64,000 nt of DNA from Exiguobacterium sp. s193 (GCF_018618755.1 NZ_JACSMR010000007.1:62001-126000); one strand, 5' to 3'; shown: positions 43,214 through 51,843, numbered from the stretch's first letter. Notes: a model not told the origin generated them from the sequence alone. Program-made: numbers and translations.

Positions 43214-44097
43214 CGAAAACGGTAGGATTTATTGGACTCGGTGTCATGGGTCAAGGGATGGTACGGAACTTACTAAAAGCAGGTTTTACAGTCAAAGGTT
43301 ACAACCGAACAAAAGAAAAAGGCTTACCACTCGAACAAGACGGGGCGACAATCGTCGACACGATCAAAGAAGCCGTCACAGGCGCCGACATCGTCATTTC
43401 GATCGTCGGCTACCCGGAAGACGTCGAACAGATCTACTTCAGTGAAGACGGAATTTTAGCGCATGCCGCGCCCGGGACAATCGTCATTGACATGACGACA
43501 TCGAGCCCAGCGCTCGCCGTCAAAATCGCTGAACAAGCGGAAGCAAACGGGCTCGTTGCACTCGATGCACCCGTCACAGGTGGTGACCTCGGCGCGAAAA
43601 ACGGGACACTCGCGATTCTTGTCGGGGGTAAGGAACAAGCTTTCACTGACGTCAAACCGTTGTTCGAAGCGATGGGCCGCTCGATTTCCTTATTCGGCGG
43701 TCCCGGAAAAGGACAGTCCGCAAAACTCGCGAACCAGATCGCCATCGCCGGTTCGATGATCGGGACAGCCGAGATGTTGCTGTTCGTCACGCGCTCCGGC
43801 ATCGACCCAACCCAGTTCGTCGAAACGATTAAAAGTGGTTCTGCTGGCAGCTGGTCGCTCGAGAATTTAATTCCGCGTGTCATCGCGGAGAATTATTCAC
43901 CAGGATTTTTCGTCAAACATTTCATCAAAGACATGCGCCTCGCACTCGAACGGGCGGATGAGTTAGGGATTGCGACACCGGGTCTCGCGCTCGTCAAATC
44001 ACTTTATGATGAGCTCGCAGCGATGGGTCACGGTGAGTCCGGTACACAAGCACTCTATTTATTACTTGCTGAAAAGTCACAGCAACAGCAACCATAA
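43210..44097 (+). CDS. NAD(P)-dependent beta-hydroxyacid dehydrogenase (3-hydroxyisobutyrate dehydrogenase family)
   Basis: 295 residues. N-terminal Rossmann motif VGFIGLGVMGQGMVRNLL, DAPVTGGDLGAKNGTL substrate motif near residue 120, and the catalytic Lys in QSAKLANQIAIAG near residue 172. The family oxidises 3-hydroxyisobutyrate, tartronate semialdehyde relatives and similar acids; substrate not determinable. Translationally coupled to the ABC exporter gene by ATGA, an unexpected pairing. Confidence 0.88.
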   Translation: MTKTVGFIGLGVMGQGMVRNLLKAGFTVKGYNRTKEKGLPLEQDGATIVDTIKEAVTGADIVISIVGYPEDVEQIYFSEDGILAHAAPGTIVIDMTTSSPALAVKIAEQAEANGLVALDAPVTGGDLGAKNGTLAILVGGKEQAFTDVKPLFEAMGRSISLFGGPGKGQSAKLANQIAIAGSMIGTAEMLLFVTRSGIDPTQFVETIKSGSAGSWSLENLIPRVIAENYSPGFFVKHFIKDMRLALERADELGIATPGLALVKSLYDELAAMGHGESGTQALYLLLAEKSQQQQP

Positions 44098-44100
44098 CAA

Positions 44101-44137
44101 AAAGGTCCGCCCGATTCATTCGGGTGGGCCTTTTTGA
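44101..44137 (+). terminator. intrinsic terminator after the dehydrogenase gene
   Basis: AGGTCCGCCCGA pairs with TCGGGTGGGCCT around TTCAT, followed by TTTTTGA. Confidence 0.85.
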
Positions 44138-44250
44138 TTACTTGATATCGGTTAACGGAAAATCGTATGTGGCCATTGCTTCTTACTTTCCGTATCGGAA
44201 TCATAGGTGGTGAACTTCGGTTGTTGTGGCAACCGCTTCTTGCTTCCCGT

Positions 44251-44331
44251 GCTTTCCTCGGGCGAGCCGCAAGCCGTTGCTCCTTGCTTCTTTCGAACAA
44301 GGAGCAGGGTCTCGCCTGGCTCTGACAGCGC
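44251..44331 (+). repeat. dispersed structured repeat, second copy
   Basis: About 80 bases matching the reverse complement of 21527-21608: shared GCTTTCCTCGGGCGAG, GTTGCTCCTT and GAGCAGGGTCT with covariation-like differences between. AGGAGCA on one side pairs with TGCTCCT on the other. The upstream 44138-44250 holds no gene. Confidence 0.6.
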
Positions 44332-44850
44332 AGCGAAGCGGCACAAATCACTGCCGCTTGGGAGACGAGGCAAGGTAGGAAGGCGCGAACGATCGGTTTA
44401 CTCCGAATTTAAGCCTATTTCCACACATGACTCGCAAACCATACTCCTCTGAGCATACTATTCTTCAACTTCTTGAAAACAAAACGATCCAACCGAGCCG
44501 CCCGTCTTGAATCGCTCCCTGGCGAATAGCAGTGCATTTGTGACCCTGCAGCGCAGCGAAGCGGCACAAATCACTGCCGCTTGGGAGACGAGGCAAGGCA
44601 GAGAGGCGCGAAGGGTCGGTTTACTCCGAATTTACCATTACATGACTCACAAACAACATACCTCTGAGCATACTATTCTTCAGCTTCTTGAAAACAAAAT
44701 GACCCAACCAAGCCGTCCGTCTTGGATCGCTCCCTGGCGAATAGCAGTACATTTGTGACCCTGCTGCGCAGCGAAGCGGCACAAATCCCTGCCGCTTGGG
44801 AGACGAGGCAAGGCAGGAAGGCGCGAACGGTCGCCTTACATCCAAATCCA
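44328..44850. repeat. tandem repeat block, period about 215-223 bases, three cores
   Basis: The core GCGCAGCGAAGCGGCACAAA followed by GCCGCTTGGGAGACGAGGC and AGGCGCGAA begins at 44328, 44551 and 44766. Between cores, units share CTCTGAGCATACTATTCTTC, CTTCTTGAAAACAAAA, CCGTCTTG and TCGCTCCCTGGCGAATAGCA. Spacing is about 223 and 215 bases. In one plus frame the copies read a common short peptide containing AAWETRQGR, but starts and lengths differ, so I call this a repeat and not genes. Confidence 0.75.
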
Positions 44851-44857
44851 GTCCAAC

Positions 44858-44887
44858 TCAAAAGGTCCTCCGATTTCTCAGAGGACC
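44858..44887 (-). terminator. intrinsic terminator of the DUF975 gene
   Basis: Minus strand: GGTCCTC, loop TGAGAAATCG, GAGGACC, then TTTTGAG. Confidence 0.72.
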
Positions 44888-44899
44888 CATCCGTGCCAA

Positions 44900-45532
44900 T
44901 TATTCGACTGCTGTTGGTTGTTCCGCTTTTAAATTCTCATAAAAATGCGCCATCGTCGTATCGAAATACGGCGTCAAGAAGATGACACCGACCGTACTCA
45001 ACAAGGCGAGAATTCCCCAACCGATGAAGCTGATGTAGAGTTTGATCAAACGTCGTTTCTGTCCACGCATCATCCGTCGGCTCTCCCCTAATACTTGAAT
45101 AAACGACAGTTCCGGACGATCAACGAGAATGTACGGGACGAGTCGGTACACAAGATAGAAATAGATCGCCGGTAAAATTAAAAATGATCCTGCATAGACG
45201 AGCAGCGTGACGACCGTGTACGCAAGAATCGTCCGGACGTATGATTTCAATGAAGCGAATCCTTCGAACAACGTTCCGATACCCGCTTTTTCGCCACGGA
45301 CGAACCGTAAATAGGCAATCGTCCGACCGACCGTGACCGGTGCCAAAATAATCGTGACGACGATGTTCAAACCCACGAACTTCATCATACTTCCGATGTC
45401 TTCTTGATCAAACGACATCCGACTGGCAGCTAAGGCAAAAATCGCAAAATAGACGATTGAAATGCTCAGCCCAACAAACCAGTTACCTTTTAATGTCGCG
45501 AGTGCTGTTTTTTTGTACGCTGAATTTGTCAT
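44900..45532 (-). CDS. DUF975 family membrane protein
   Basis: About 210 residues with five or six hydrophobic segments. The DUF975 hallmark near the C-terminal third is present: SFIQVLGESRRMMRGQKRRL followed by LYISFIGWGILALLS. Two adjacent ATG codons are possible; the second (45532) has better spacing to AAGGGG. Function unknown. Monocistronic. Confidence 0.8.
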   Translation of the reverse strand: MTNSAYKKTALATLKGNWFVGLSISIVYFAIFALAASRMSFDQEDIGSMMKFVGLNIVVTIILAPVTVGRTIAYLRFVRGEKAGIGTLFEGFASLKSYVRTILAYTVVTLLVYAGSFLILPAIYFYLVYRLVPYILVDRPELSFIQVLGESRRMMRGQKRRLIKLYISFIGWGILALLSTVGVIFLTPYFDTTMAHFYENLKAEQPTAVE

Positions 45533-45721
45533 CATAAACCCCTTCTCACTTCACTTTCCCATTTGATTTTAACGTAGTCCCGCTTGAAAAAATAGGGACG
45601 TGCTTCGATTTTGGTGAAAGTTGTGACAAACTCCTGAAAGATGGACCCGCGGACGTAACAAACAAAAGGAGAGGCCCACCCTCCCACTCAAGGAAGATGT
45701 GCTTCTCCATACCAATCCTTT

Positions 45722-46381
45722 TTAAAGAAGTGATTTCAAAGCCGATACTTTTGACGGATCGATTTTTCCATCCACGAGAACCGCTGAACCGACGTGGAGT
45801 TCGGTCGCTTTCGTCGTTTCTAACAATTCTTTTGCCACTTCGACGGTAATGCCGGAGCCCGGTAAAATCGTCAATTCCTCGTGGCGTTCGACGAGTTCCG
45901 CGATGACCGCCTGCCCTTCGAGCGCCGTCGGTTTGGCACCTGACGTCAAAATGCGGTCGACTTCCGGGAAGTCGGCTAAGACCTCTGCTGCTTCGTGGAT
46001 ATCACGGCTGCTGTCGATTGCCCGGTGGAACGTCAGCGACAGTTCCCCTTTGTGTTTGATGACGCGACCGAGGAAGCCTTCATCAATCCGCCCATCCGCT
46101 GTCAAAGATCCGACGACGATGCCGGCCGCCCCTAATTCACGAATCAAGTCGATATCGGTGATGATCGTTTCTTGATCTGCTTCTGAATAAACAAACGATT
46201 TACTATGTGGTCGGACAAGGACATGGACCGGGATTTCGACTGCCGAGAGAACTTGGCGAATTAATCCGTAACTGGGTGTCAGTCCACCTTCCGATAAGGC
46301 AGATACGAGCTCAAGCCGATCTGCGCCTGCTTGTTCTGCAGCCGTCGCTTCTTCGACGGTTGCAACGATTACTTCTAACAT
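45722..46381 (-). CDS. cutC: CutC family protein (copper homeostasis-named TIM barrel)
   Basis: 219 residues. Starts MLEVIVATVEEATAAEQAGADRLELVSALSEGGLTPS (in pieces of the known CutC start). VHVLVRPHSKSFVYSE and the C-terminal LPGSGITVE and ELHVGSAV are conserved. Despite the name, a direct role in copper is disputed. The ATG at 46381 has GGGAGGG at proper spacing. It follows the DeoR-type regulator gene by 24 bases and should be in one operon. Confidence 0.88.
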   Translation of the reverse strand: MLEVIVATVEEATAAEQAGADRLELVSALSEGGLTPSYGLIRQVLSAVEIPVHVLVRPHSKSFVYSEADQETIITDIDLIRELGAAGIVVGSLTADGRIDEGFLGRVIKHKGELSLTFHRAIDSSRDIHEAAEVLADFPEVDRILTSGAKPTALEGQAVIAELVERHEELTILPGSGITVEVAKELLETTKATELHVGSAVLVDGKIDPSKVSALKSLL

Positions 46382-46405
46382 GTACATCCCTCCCGCATTA
46401 GTGTA

Positions 46406-47170
46406 TCACGAGACGACCGTCCAGTTCACCCGTTCGTTAAACAACTTCATCTCCCATGATGGCGGATAGGTCGAGGGACTGAGGACGATTTTAGCCCGTC
46501 TGAATTCAGCGACTTTGTATTTCCGGTTTCCATTGAACTCGTCACACGCTAAAAAGGCATAAACGTCTTTCGTGCACCCGATGACAGCTTTTTGAATCAA
46601 TGACGATTCAATGTCATCACTGACGAAACCCCGTTCGATTTCTGCCCCGTCGAATGCGAGGAAACAGGCATCAAATGCATAGGAGTCCAGTGCTTGTAAC
46701 ACTTCGACGCCGACGGTTTGACCGTACGCATCGACCGTCCCACCGAGTAAACGAATTTCACCACTGAACGGACCGGTTTTGCGACACTGCTCGAGATGAC
46801 TTGCGATCGAGAGCGAATTCGTCACGACCGTCGCTGTGCCCGTTAAGTAAGGTAACAGGTGTTCGACGGGTTCGCCTTTGCCTAAAAAGATACACGAATA
46901 GTCACTGAGCCAGCCTTTTGCGTACCGCGCGAGCCGACGTGACAATTGATCCGTCCGGCGAGAAATCGGCGATTCCGGTTTCCCCCCTTGATAAATGGCA
47001 CCGCCATAAACACGTTTGAGTTGGCGGTCCCGTTCGAGTTCCTCCAGATACCGGCGGACCGTTTCCCCTGAAACAGCCAATCGATCGATTAAGTCTTTTG
47101 TCATGACCTTGCCTTCTTCTTCCAGCCATTTCATGATTTGTACTTTCCGTTCTTCTCCTAGTAACGACAC
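46406..47170 (-). CDS. DeoR-family transcriptional regulator
   Basis: 254 residues. N-terminal winged helix (MKWLEEEGKVMTKDLIDRLAVSGETVRRYLEEL, in pieces, residues about 8-50) and a DeoR C-terminal sensor domain with KRVYGGAIYQGG and later LLGGTVDAYGQTVGVE. Such regulators sense phosphorylated sugars. GTG at 47170 is chosen because AAGGGGG lies about 8 bases upstream; a GTG 18 bases earlier lies on the ribosome binding site. The palindrome upstream may be its operator. Confidence 0.85.
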   Translation of the reverse strand: MSLLGEERKVQIMKWLEEEGKVMTKDLIDRLAVSGETVRRYLEELERDRQLKRVYGGAIYQGGKPESPISRRTDQLSRRLARYAKGWLSDYSCIFLGKGEPVEHLLPYLTGTATVVTNSLSIASHLEQCRKTGPFSGEIRLLGGTVDAYGQTVGVEVLQALDSYAFDACFLAFDGAEIERGFVSDDIESSLIQKAVIGCTKDVYAFLACDEFNGNRKYKVAEFRRAKIVLSPSTYPPSWEMKLFNERVNWTVVS

Positions 47171-47194
47171 ACGAGCTTCCCCCTTCACTAACGA

Positions 47195-47210
47195 ATACTA
47201 GTTCTAGTGT
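47195..47210 (-). promoter_or_regulatory. candidate operator palindrome upstream of the DeoR gene
   Basis: ATACTAG-TT-CTAGTGT: arms ACTAG/CTAGT are perfect and extend to seven bases with one mismatch. It lies about 25 bases before the start codon, a position suited to autorepression. Inference only. Confidence 0.35.
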
Positions 47211-47315
47211 ACCGAACGTCTGTAAAGGTCTTGTAAATCCGATGTAAAAAAACGTGTGCTTCCTATGAATTGTTGTTGAATTCCTTGATTTTTCAGAATT
47301 AACACGTCCCTCATA

Positions 47316-47362
47316 CAAAAAAGTCCACCTTTATTCACGGATGACGTGAACAAAGGTGGACG
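47316..47362 (-). terminator. intrinsic terminator of plsY
   Basis: Minus strand: GTCCACCTTT and AAAGGTGGAC with an inner TTCACG/CGTGAA pairing, followed by TTTTTTG. It lies 12 bases past plsY. Confidence 0.85.
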
Positions 47363-47374
47363 AAAGCAAATCGA

Positions 47375-47992
47375 TTATTTCTTTTCTTTATCGAACAATG
47401 GAATCTTCGACTCCGTCCCTTGCCGGATCCGACTGATGTTATCGCGGTGCTTGAAGATGACGAATAACGCAAGCACGGTAAAGAACGTCGGAACGATCCA
47501 GTCGTCCTGGAAAATCCCGATGGTCACGGCAGCAACGATTCCGATGCTCGCGGCGACGATCGAACTGAGCGACACCATCCGGCTGAGACGCAACGTCGTT
47601 AAGAACGAGGCAAGCAAGATGATGAATAAGATCGGACTTGTCACGAGTAACATCCCACCTGACGTCGCGACAGCTTTTCCACCTTTGAACTTCGCGAAAA
47701 TCGGATAGATATGTCCGATGACTGCCGCGAGCCCGGCAAAGAGTGGGTGGAGCTCTGACGCAAGTAAAATCGGAACGAGACTCGCGACAGCTCCTTTACC
47801 AAGATCACCAATTAAAACGATAATCCCTGCCTTTTTACCTAAAACACGGAACGTATTTGTCGTTCCTAAATTTCCGCTCCCGTGCTGACGAATGTCGATG
47901 CCATGTCCCCATTTTCCGACAAGTAACGCAAAAGGTATCGATCCGAGCAGATAGCCGAGAATCAAAATCCCGATGATTTCAATCATGGTCAA
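47375..47992 (-). CDS. plsY: acyl-phosphate glycerol-3-phosphate acyltransferase PlsY
   Basis: 205 residues, five or more transmembrane helices. Makes lysophosphatidate from acyl-phosphate and glycerol 3-phosphate, the first step of membrane lipid synthesis. All three family motifs are visible: GSIPFALLVGK, the GSGNLGTTNTFRVLGKKAG glycine-rich loop near residue 38, and KFKGGKAVATSGG near residue 105. GGAGG precedes the ATG. Usually essential. Confidence 0.95.
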   Translation of the reverse strand: MTMIEIIGILILGYLLGSIPFALLVGKWGHGIDIRQHGSGNLGTTNTFRVLGKKAGIIVLIGDLGKGAVASLVPILLASELHPLFAGLAAVIGHIYPIFAKFKGGKAVATSGGMLLVTSPILFIILLASFLTTLRLSRMVSLSSIVAASIGIVAAVTIGIFQDDWIVPTFFTVLALFVIFKHRDNISRIRQGTESKIPLFDKEKK

Positions 47993-48003
47993 CCTCCAAA
48001 GTA

Positions 48004-49032
48004 TTAATGACCGACCTTCATGTATTCTTCGAGAGTCTGTCCATTATTTTTGATTTGTGTTGCGGGACCGACACCGACGTAACGAATATGCCATGGTTCA
48101 TACGTGTACCCTGTCCGTGCTTGGAATCCTTTATCATAGCGGACGATGAAACCATACTTCGCCGCATTGTTCGCGATCCATTTTCCTTCTTTTGTGTTCC
48201 CAAGTTCAGCTGTCAAACCATTGCCGACACTCGGTGCTGAAATATCGAACACAAGTCCCGTCTGGTGTTCACTATGACCCGGACGTGCTGAATATTGATC
48301 GGCTGCTGCTTTTCCGTCTCGTGCGACATAGTTATTGTAGAGGACCGTCTGGCGTTGGCCCGACCGGAATCCACTGACGGCATTCAATGTCACGCCGTCT
48401 GCTTTTGCGGCAGCAAACATTTTTTCCATTTGTTTTGCGGCAGGTGCACGCATGTAACTTTGTTCGAGGACTCCCGAGTAGGAGAAACTGATGTCTGGAA
48501 CGACGAGATCCGACGGTTTGTAGTCGATTGGCAAACTGTATTTTTTGTTGACGACGACAAGCAAACCAAGTCCTAAATCGGCTTTCGTATCGGATTTATC
48601 GACGTCTGGCGTCTCTGACTCTGGTTCAGATGGTGTTTTAGGTTCCGGGTCTTGCGACGATGTTGTTTTACCATCATCCTTTTTATCATCAGTTGTTTTA
48701 TCTTCCGTTGTTTTGTCTTCAGCCGCTTTATCATCTGCGGCTTTTTTATCAGCTGCCGCTTTATCGTCCGCTGCCTTCTTATCAGCTGCCGCTTTGTCTT
48801 CGGCTGCTTTCTTGTCAGCAGCTGCTTTTGCGTCTGCTTCTTTTTTCGCTTCTGCGGCTTCTTTTTCTTTCGCTACTTCTGCATCTGTCTTCTTATCTTC
48901 CTTGGCGACGGTATCGTCTGTTTTTTCTTTTGTCGTATCTTCTGTTTTAGTGGCATCTTCTGCGCCTTGATCCCCAGGGTTACATCCTGCAAGGAGGAGC
49001 GCCAATGTACTGACTGCTACGAGTTTTTTCAT
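48004..49032 (-). CDS. D-alanyl-D-alanine carboxypeptidase lipoprotein (VanY/M15B) with low-complexity linker
   Basis: 342 residues. Lipobox LAGC near residue 18, then a long Lys/Ala/Asp/Glu linker (about 25-140) built from ten-residue units of the kind DKAAADKKAA, then a VanY domain. Zinc residues are in GHSEHQTGLVFDIS (His, Asp) and EPWHIRYVG (Glu, His), all intact; SGFRSGQRQTVLYNNYV is also typical. It should trim the terminal D-Ala of peptidoglycan stems outside the cell. The linker probably spans the wall. Confidence 0.9.
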   Translation of the reverse strand: MKKLVAVSTLALLLAGCNPGDQGAEDATKTEDTTKEKTDDTVAKEDKKTDAEVAKEKEAAEAKKEADAKAAADKKAAEDKAAADKKAADDKAAADKKAADDKAAEDKTTEDKTTDDKKDDGKTTSSQDPEPKTPSEPESETPDVDKSDTKADLGLGLLVVVNKKYSLPIDYKPSDLVVPDISFSYSGVLEQSYMRAPAAKQMEKMFAAAKADGVTLNAVSGFRSGQRQTVLYNNYVARDGKAAADQYSARPGHSEHQTGLVFDISAPSVGNGLTAELGNTKEGKWIANNAAKYGFIVRYDKGFQARTGYTYEPWHIRYVGVGPATQIKNNGQTLEEYMKVGH

Positions 49033-49090
49033 GGTTCATTTCCCCTCTTCCTTCGTGCTATTCTATGTTACCTCTAATCGACACAATAGA

Positions 49091-49123
49091 AAAGCCCTCC
49101 AGCAAGAAATCCTGCTGAGGGCT
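49091..49123 (-). terminator. intrinsic terminator after the thioesterase gene
   Basis: Minus strand: AAGCCCTCAGCA and TGCTGGAGGGCTT (one bulge) followed by TTCT; just past the thioesterase stop. Confidence 0.72.
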
Positions 49124-49128
49124 TAGGC

Positions 49129-49563
49129 TTAATTCGAGACGAGTCGTGCATCCTCAGCACTCATCTGTTCATAGATGGCATGCCAGTTCGGAAAGACCTT
49201 TGGTAAACGAATCGGTCGGAAATTCTCTTTTTTGACGACGACGTGGGTCGTTTTTGCGGCGACGGCAAGCTGACCGTCCGCATTTTTGACTTCATAGCCA
49301 TAGATCGTCCGCAGACCATCATAATGATCGATCCAGACCGTGACCGTCGCCGTGTCGCCGTATGTCAATGACCGTTTGTAGTCGAGGTTGACGTTCGTGA
49401 CCGGTGAGACATAGCCTTCCTCTTCCATCTCCTTATAATCAAGACCGAGCGACTTGATTAGCTCCGTCCGTGCGATTTCCAGATAAACGAGATAGTTCGA
49501 GTGATAGACGATCCCCATCATGTCCGTTTCCGCGTAGCGAACCGGTATTTCAATCGTGTGCAT
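49129..49563 (-). CDS. acyl-CoA thioesterase, 4HBT hot-dog fold (YbgC/FadM-like)
   Basis: 144 residues. The active-site strand RYAETDMMGIVYHSNYLVYLE (shown across 20) carries the catalytic Asp in the YxETDxMGxVxHxxY pattern of this family. Probably hydrolyses acyl-CoA esters; substrate unknown. It lies 12 bases downstream of the double AAA ATPase gene and should be in its operon. GGGGGAAGC precedes the ATG. Confidence 0.88.
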   Translation of the reverse strand: MHTIEIPVRYAETDMMGIVYHSNYLVYLEIARTELIKSLGLDYKEMEEEGYVSPVTNVNLDYKRSLTYGDTATVTVWIDHYDGLRTIYGYEVKNADGQLAVAAKTTHVVVKKENFRPIRLPKVFPNWHAIYEQMSAEDARLVSN

Positions 49564-49575
49564 GTAGCTTCCCCC

Positions 49576-51819
49576 TTAAAAATCCTCTTTTTCAAGATAG
49601 GACCATTCTGAACCGCTGACAGTGGCTTTGTCAATTAATCGGACAGACTGTTTCGCAATCGCCCGTTCGACGATCGTAATCGCGGCACGGGCATTGCCGT
49701 TCGGCACGACTTGAATCTGTTCCTCTAGCGCAAGACGCGCGTCTTCCGTCAGGACATACCCGTAACGTTCCGCATAGTTGACAATAATTTCAATCAACTC
49801 GTCTTTTGCGTAGTTCGGGAAGTGAAGTTCGCGTTTAAAACGCGATTTCAGACCGGGGTTGCTCGCGAGTAACGCCTGCATCGGCTGTTCATATCCGGCC
49901 AGGACGACGACGAGGTTATCACTGTGCTTCGTCATCTCATCGACGAGCGTATCGATTGCTTCCTTGCCGAAATCGTTCGCTCCACCGTTTAACGAATAAG
50001 CTTCGTCGATGAAGAGGACACCACCGAGCGCGTCCCGAATGACGTCGCGCGTCTGTTGTGCCGTCTGTCCGACATAACCGGAGACAAGATCGGCCCGGCT
50101 GACGACTTTCAAGTGTCCGCGTTTCAAATATCCCGCTTGACGCAAGACATCGGCATAAAGGGCAGCGACCGTCGTCTTCCCTGTTCCGCTGTTGCCGCTG
50201 AAGACGGCATGCAGTTCGACGGGTAAGACTTGGAACCCCGCTTCCTGGCGCCGTTGTTGCATCGAAAGCAGTGCCTGGATTTGTTTGAGTTCCGCTTTGA
50301 GTTCCATCAGACCGACGAGCGACGCCAGCCTCTCATCGATCGACTCGTCTTCCGGTGCAACGAGTTCGAAGTCCGCTTGTTCGAGCAGGGCAAAATCCTC
50401 ATGGCTCGCACTTTCGCCGAGGCTTGCGCCCTTTTTGAAGATTGCATCGAGGACGATGTTGCGGACGGCACGCCCGTTTCCGAAACTCGAGTCGACCCGT
50501 TCGCGCTCGAGTCGCGCAAGTAACGTCCGCTCCGCTTGTTCCGTCAGGACATAATCGTTTGACGTCGCGATCGACCGACCGATTTCAAGCAATTCCTGAT
50601 CCGTATAGTCGGCGAGCAGGTAATGGTTCGATTCCGGGAATCGGCTCCGAAGACCGGGGTTCGCCTTTAAGAAGTCACGCATTTCTTCCGGATATCCGGC
50701 AAGGACGACGGCGAAACGTCCCGCGTATTCGCCGCTCGTCATCGCTGCGACAAGCGTATCAATCGCTGCCTGTCCGTAATCATTCCCGCTCTGACCGGAC
50801 CGTTTCAAGGCATATGCCTCATCGATGAAGAGGACACCGCCGACCGCCTCGCGGACTTTACTCATGACCTGTTCCTCCGTCTGACCGACGAAGGCACCGA
50901 CGAGGGAGGACCGGTCCGTCTCGACGACTTCTGCCCGTTCAAGGAGTCCGAGTTCATGGTAGATTTTTGCCATCAGCCGGGCAAGCGTCGTTTTCCCGGT
51001 TCCGGGGTTCCCCATGAAGATCATATGGAGCGACGGCTGATCACTTGATCGGTAGCCGTCCGCCGTCCGTTTTTGCTGGTACTTCAAGAAACGGTACATC
51101 TGGTGGACACGGAGCTTGATGTCTTCTAAACCGATCATCGCATCGAGCTCCTCGAGTGCCGACCGTTCGACCTGTTTGATTTTTGCCGGTAACAAGGAAA
51201 CGACGCGGCGTAATTCCTCCGTCGCCGTCACTTTCAGTTCTGTCATCTCGCGAAAGGCTTCGCGCGAATAAAACCGTTCCTGCAGACTGTTGACGAACTC
51301 TGTCGCCGTCTGCTCGAGTTGCGCACTCGACAGGAGCAGTGCTTTTGCTGCCTCGAACAATTCCGTCCAGCGTGCGGCATCAATCCGCCGCAGACGTTCC
51401 GTCAATTCGACGACTTGTTCCGTCTCATGCAGGATTTGGCTCGCCTGCTGAATCATATCTTTCGTCGCCGAGCGTTTTGCATTGGCGTTATCCGTCTCAC
51501 GGATTGTCGGGAACGTATTCGCTACCAGCAATTGATAACTGGTCTGCAGTTGTTGTTCAATCATCACCTGTTCGAGCTGTTCCGGAAGGCGGCCGTGTTG
51601 CTTGATTTCTTGAATCCAGCTTTCCGCTAAGGCGTCAAGCCGTCCAGTCATGATGTAGCGGTGTTCGACGAGTAACGCGAGAATCCGGACGAGTGCTTCC
51701 GTCTCATTTAACAGCCGGCTGCTTTGCGCGTAGCGTAATGCGCGGACCTCCTCGACTTTTTCACCTTGTTCCCATGCTTCGATTTGTTTGAACATCTCCT
51801 CTTTCGAGAATGCTTCCAT
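49576..51819 (-). CDS. double AAA+ ATPase of the CbxX/CfqX (SpoVK-like) family
   Basis: 747 residues. An N-terminal helical region (1-220) precedes two AAA+ modules. Module 1: Walker A GNPGTGKTTLA near residue 271, Walker B GGVLFIDEAYAL. Module 2: Walker A SGNSGTGKTTVA near residue 547, Walker B GGVLFIDEAYSL. Both have the arginine-rich LRSRFPE / LKSRFKR sensor regions, so both look active. B. subtilis SpoVK has one such module; the tandem form also resembles EccA-type ATPases of secretion systems. No partner genes of that sort are present. Role unknown. Confidence 0.88.
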   Translation of the reverse strand: MEAFSKEEMFKQIEAWEQGEKVEEVRALRYAQSSRLLNETEALVRILALLVEHRYIMTGRLDALAESWIQEIKQHGRLPEQLEQVMIEQQLQTSYQLLVANTFPTIRETDNANAKRSATKDMIQQASQILHETEQVVELTERLRRIDAARWTELFEAAKALLLSSAQLEQTATEFVNSLQERFYSREAFREMTELKVTATEELRRVVSLLPAKIKQVERSALEELDAMIGLEDIKLRVHQMYRFLKYQQKRTADGYRSSDQPSLHMIFMGNPGTGKTTLARLMAKIYHELGLLERAEVVETDRSSLVGAFVGQTEEQVMSKVREAVGGVLFIDEAYALKRSGQSGNDYGQAAIDTLVAAMTSGEYAGRFAVVLAGYPEEMRDFLKANPGLRSRFPESNHYLLADYTDQELLEIGRSIATSNDYVLTEQAERTLLARLERERVDSSFGNGRAVRNIVLDAIFKKGASLGESASHEDFALLEQADFELVAPEDESIDERLASLVGLMELKAELKQIQALLSMQQRRQEAGFQVLPVELHAVFSGNSGTGKTTVAALYADVLRQAGYLKRGHLKVVSRADLVSGYVGQTAQQTRDVIRDALGGVLFIDEAYSLNGGANDFGKEAIDTLVDEMTKHSDNLVVVLAGYEQPMQALLASNPGLKSRFKRELHFPNYAKDELIEIIVNYAERYGYVLTEDARLALEEQIQVVPNGNARAAITIVERAIAKQSVRLIDKATVSGSEWSYLEKEDF

Positions 51820-51843
51820 CGGTTTTGTCCCTCCTATGTCTCG

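Noticed and set aside
44200-44850. Several open frames with similar peptides inside the repeat block
   Set aside because: Starts, lengths and ends differ among copies and both strands are open; treated as a repeat unless translation is shown.
44328-44850. Possible CRISPR array
   Set aside because: Repeats are about 220 bases apart with imperfect cores and similar spacers; no cas genes are present.
48545-48970. Long Ser/Ala-rich frame opposite the VanY linker
   Set aside because: It is the antisense of a Lys/Ala/Asp repeat, with no ribosome binding site.
49576-51819. SpoVK-like ATPase as evidence of a spore former
   Set aside because: The double-module form differs from SpoVK and no other sporulation genes are seen.
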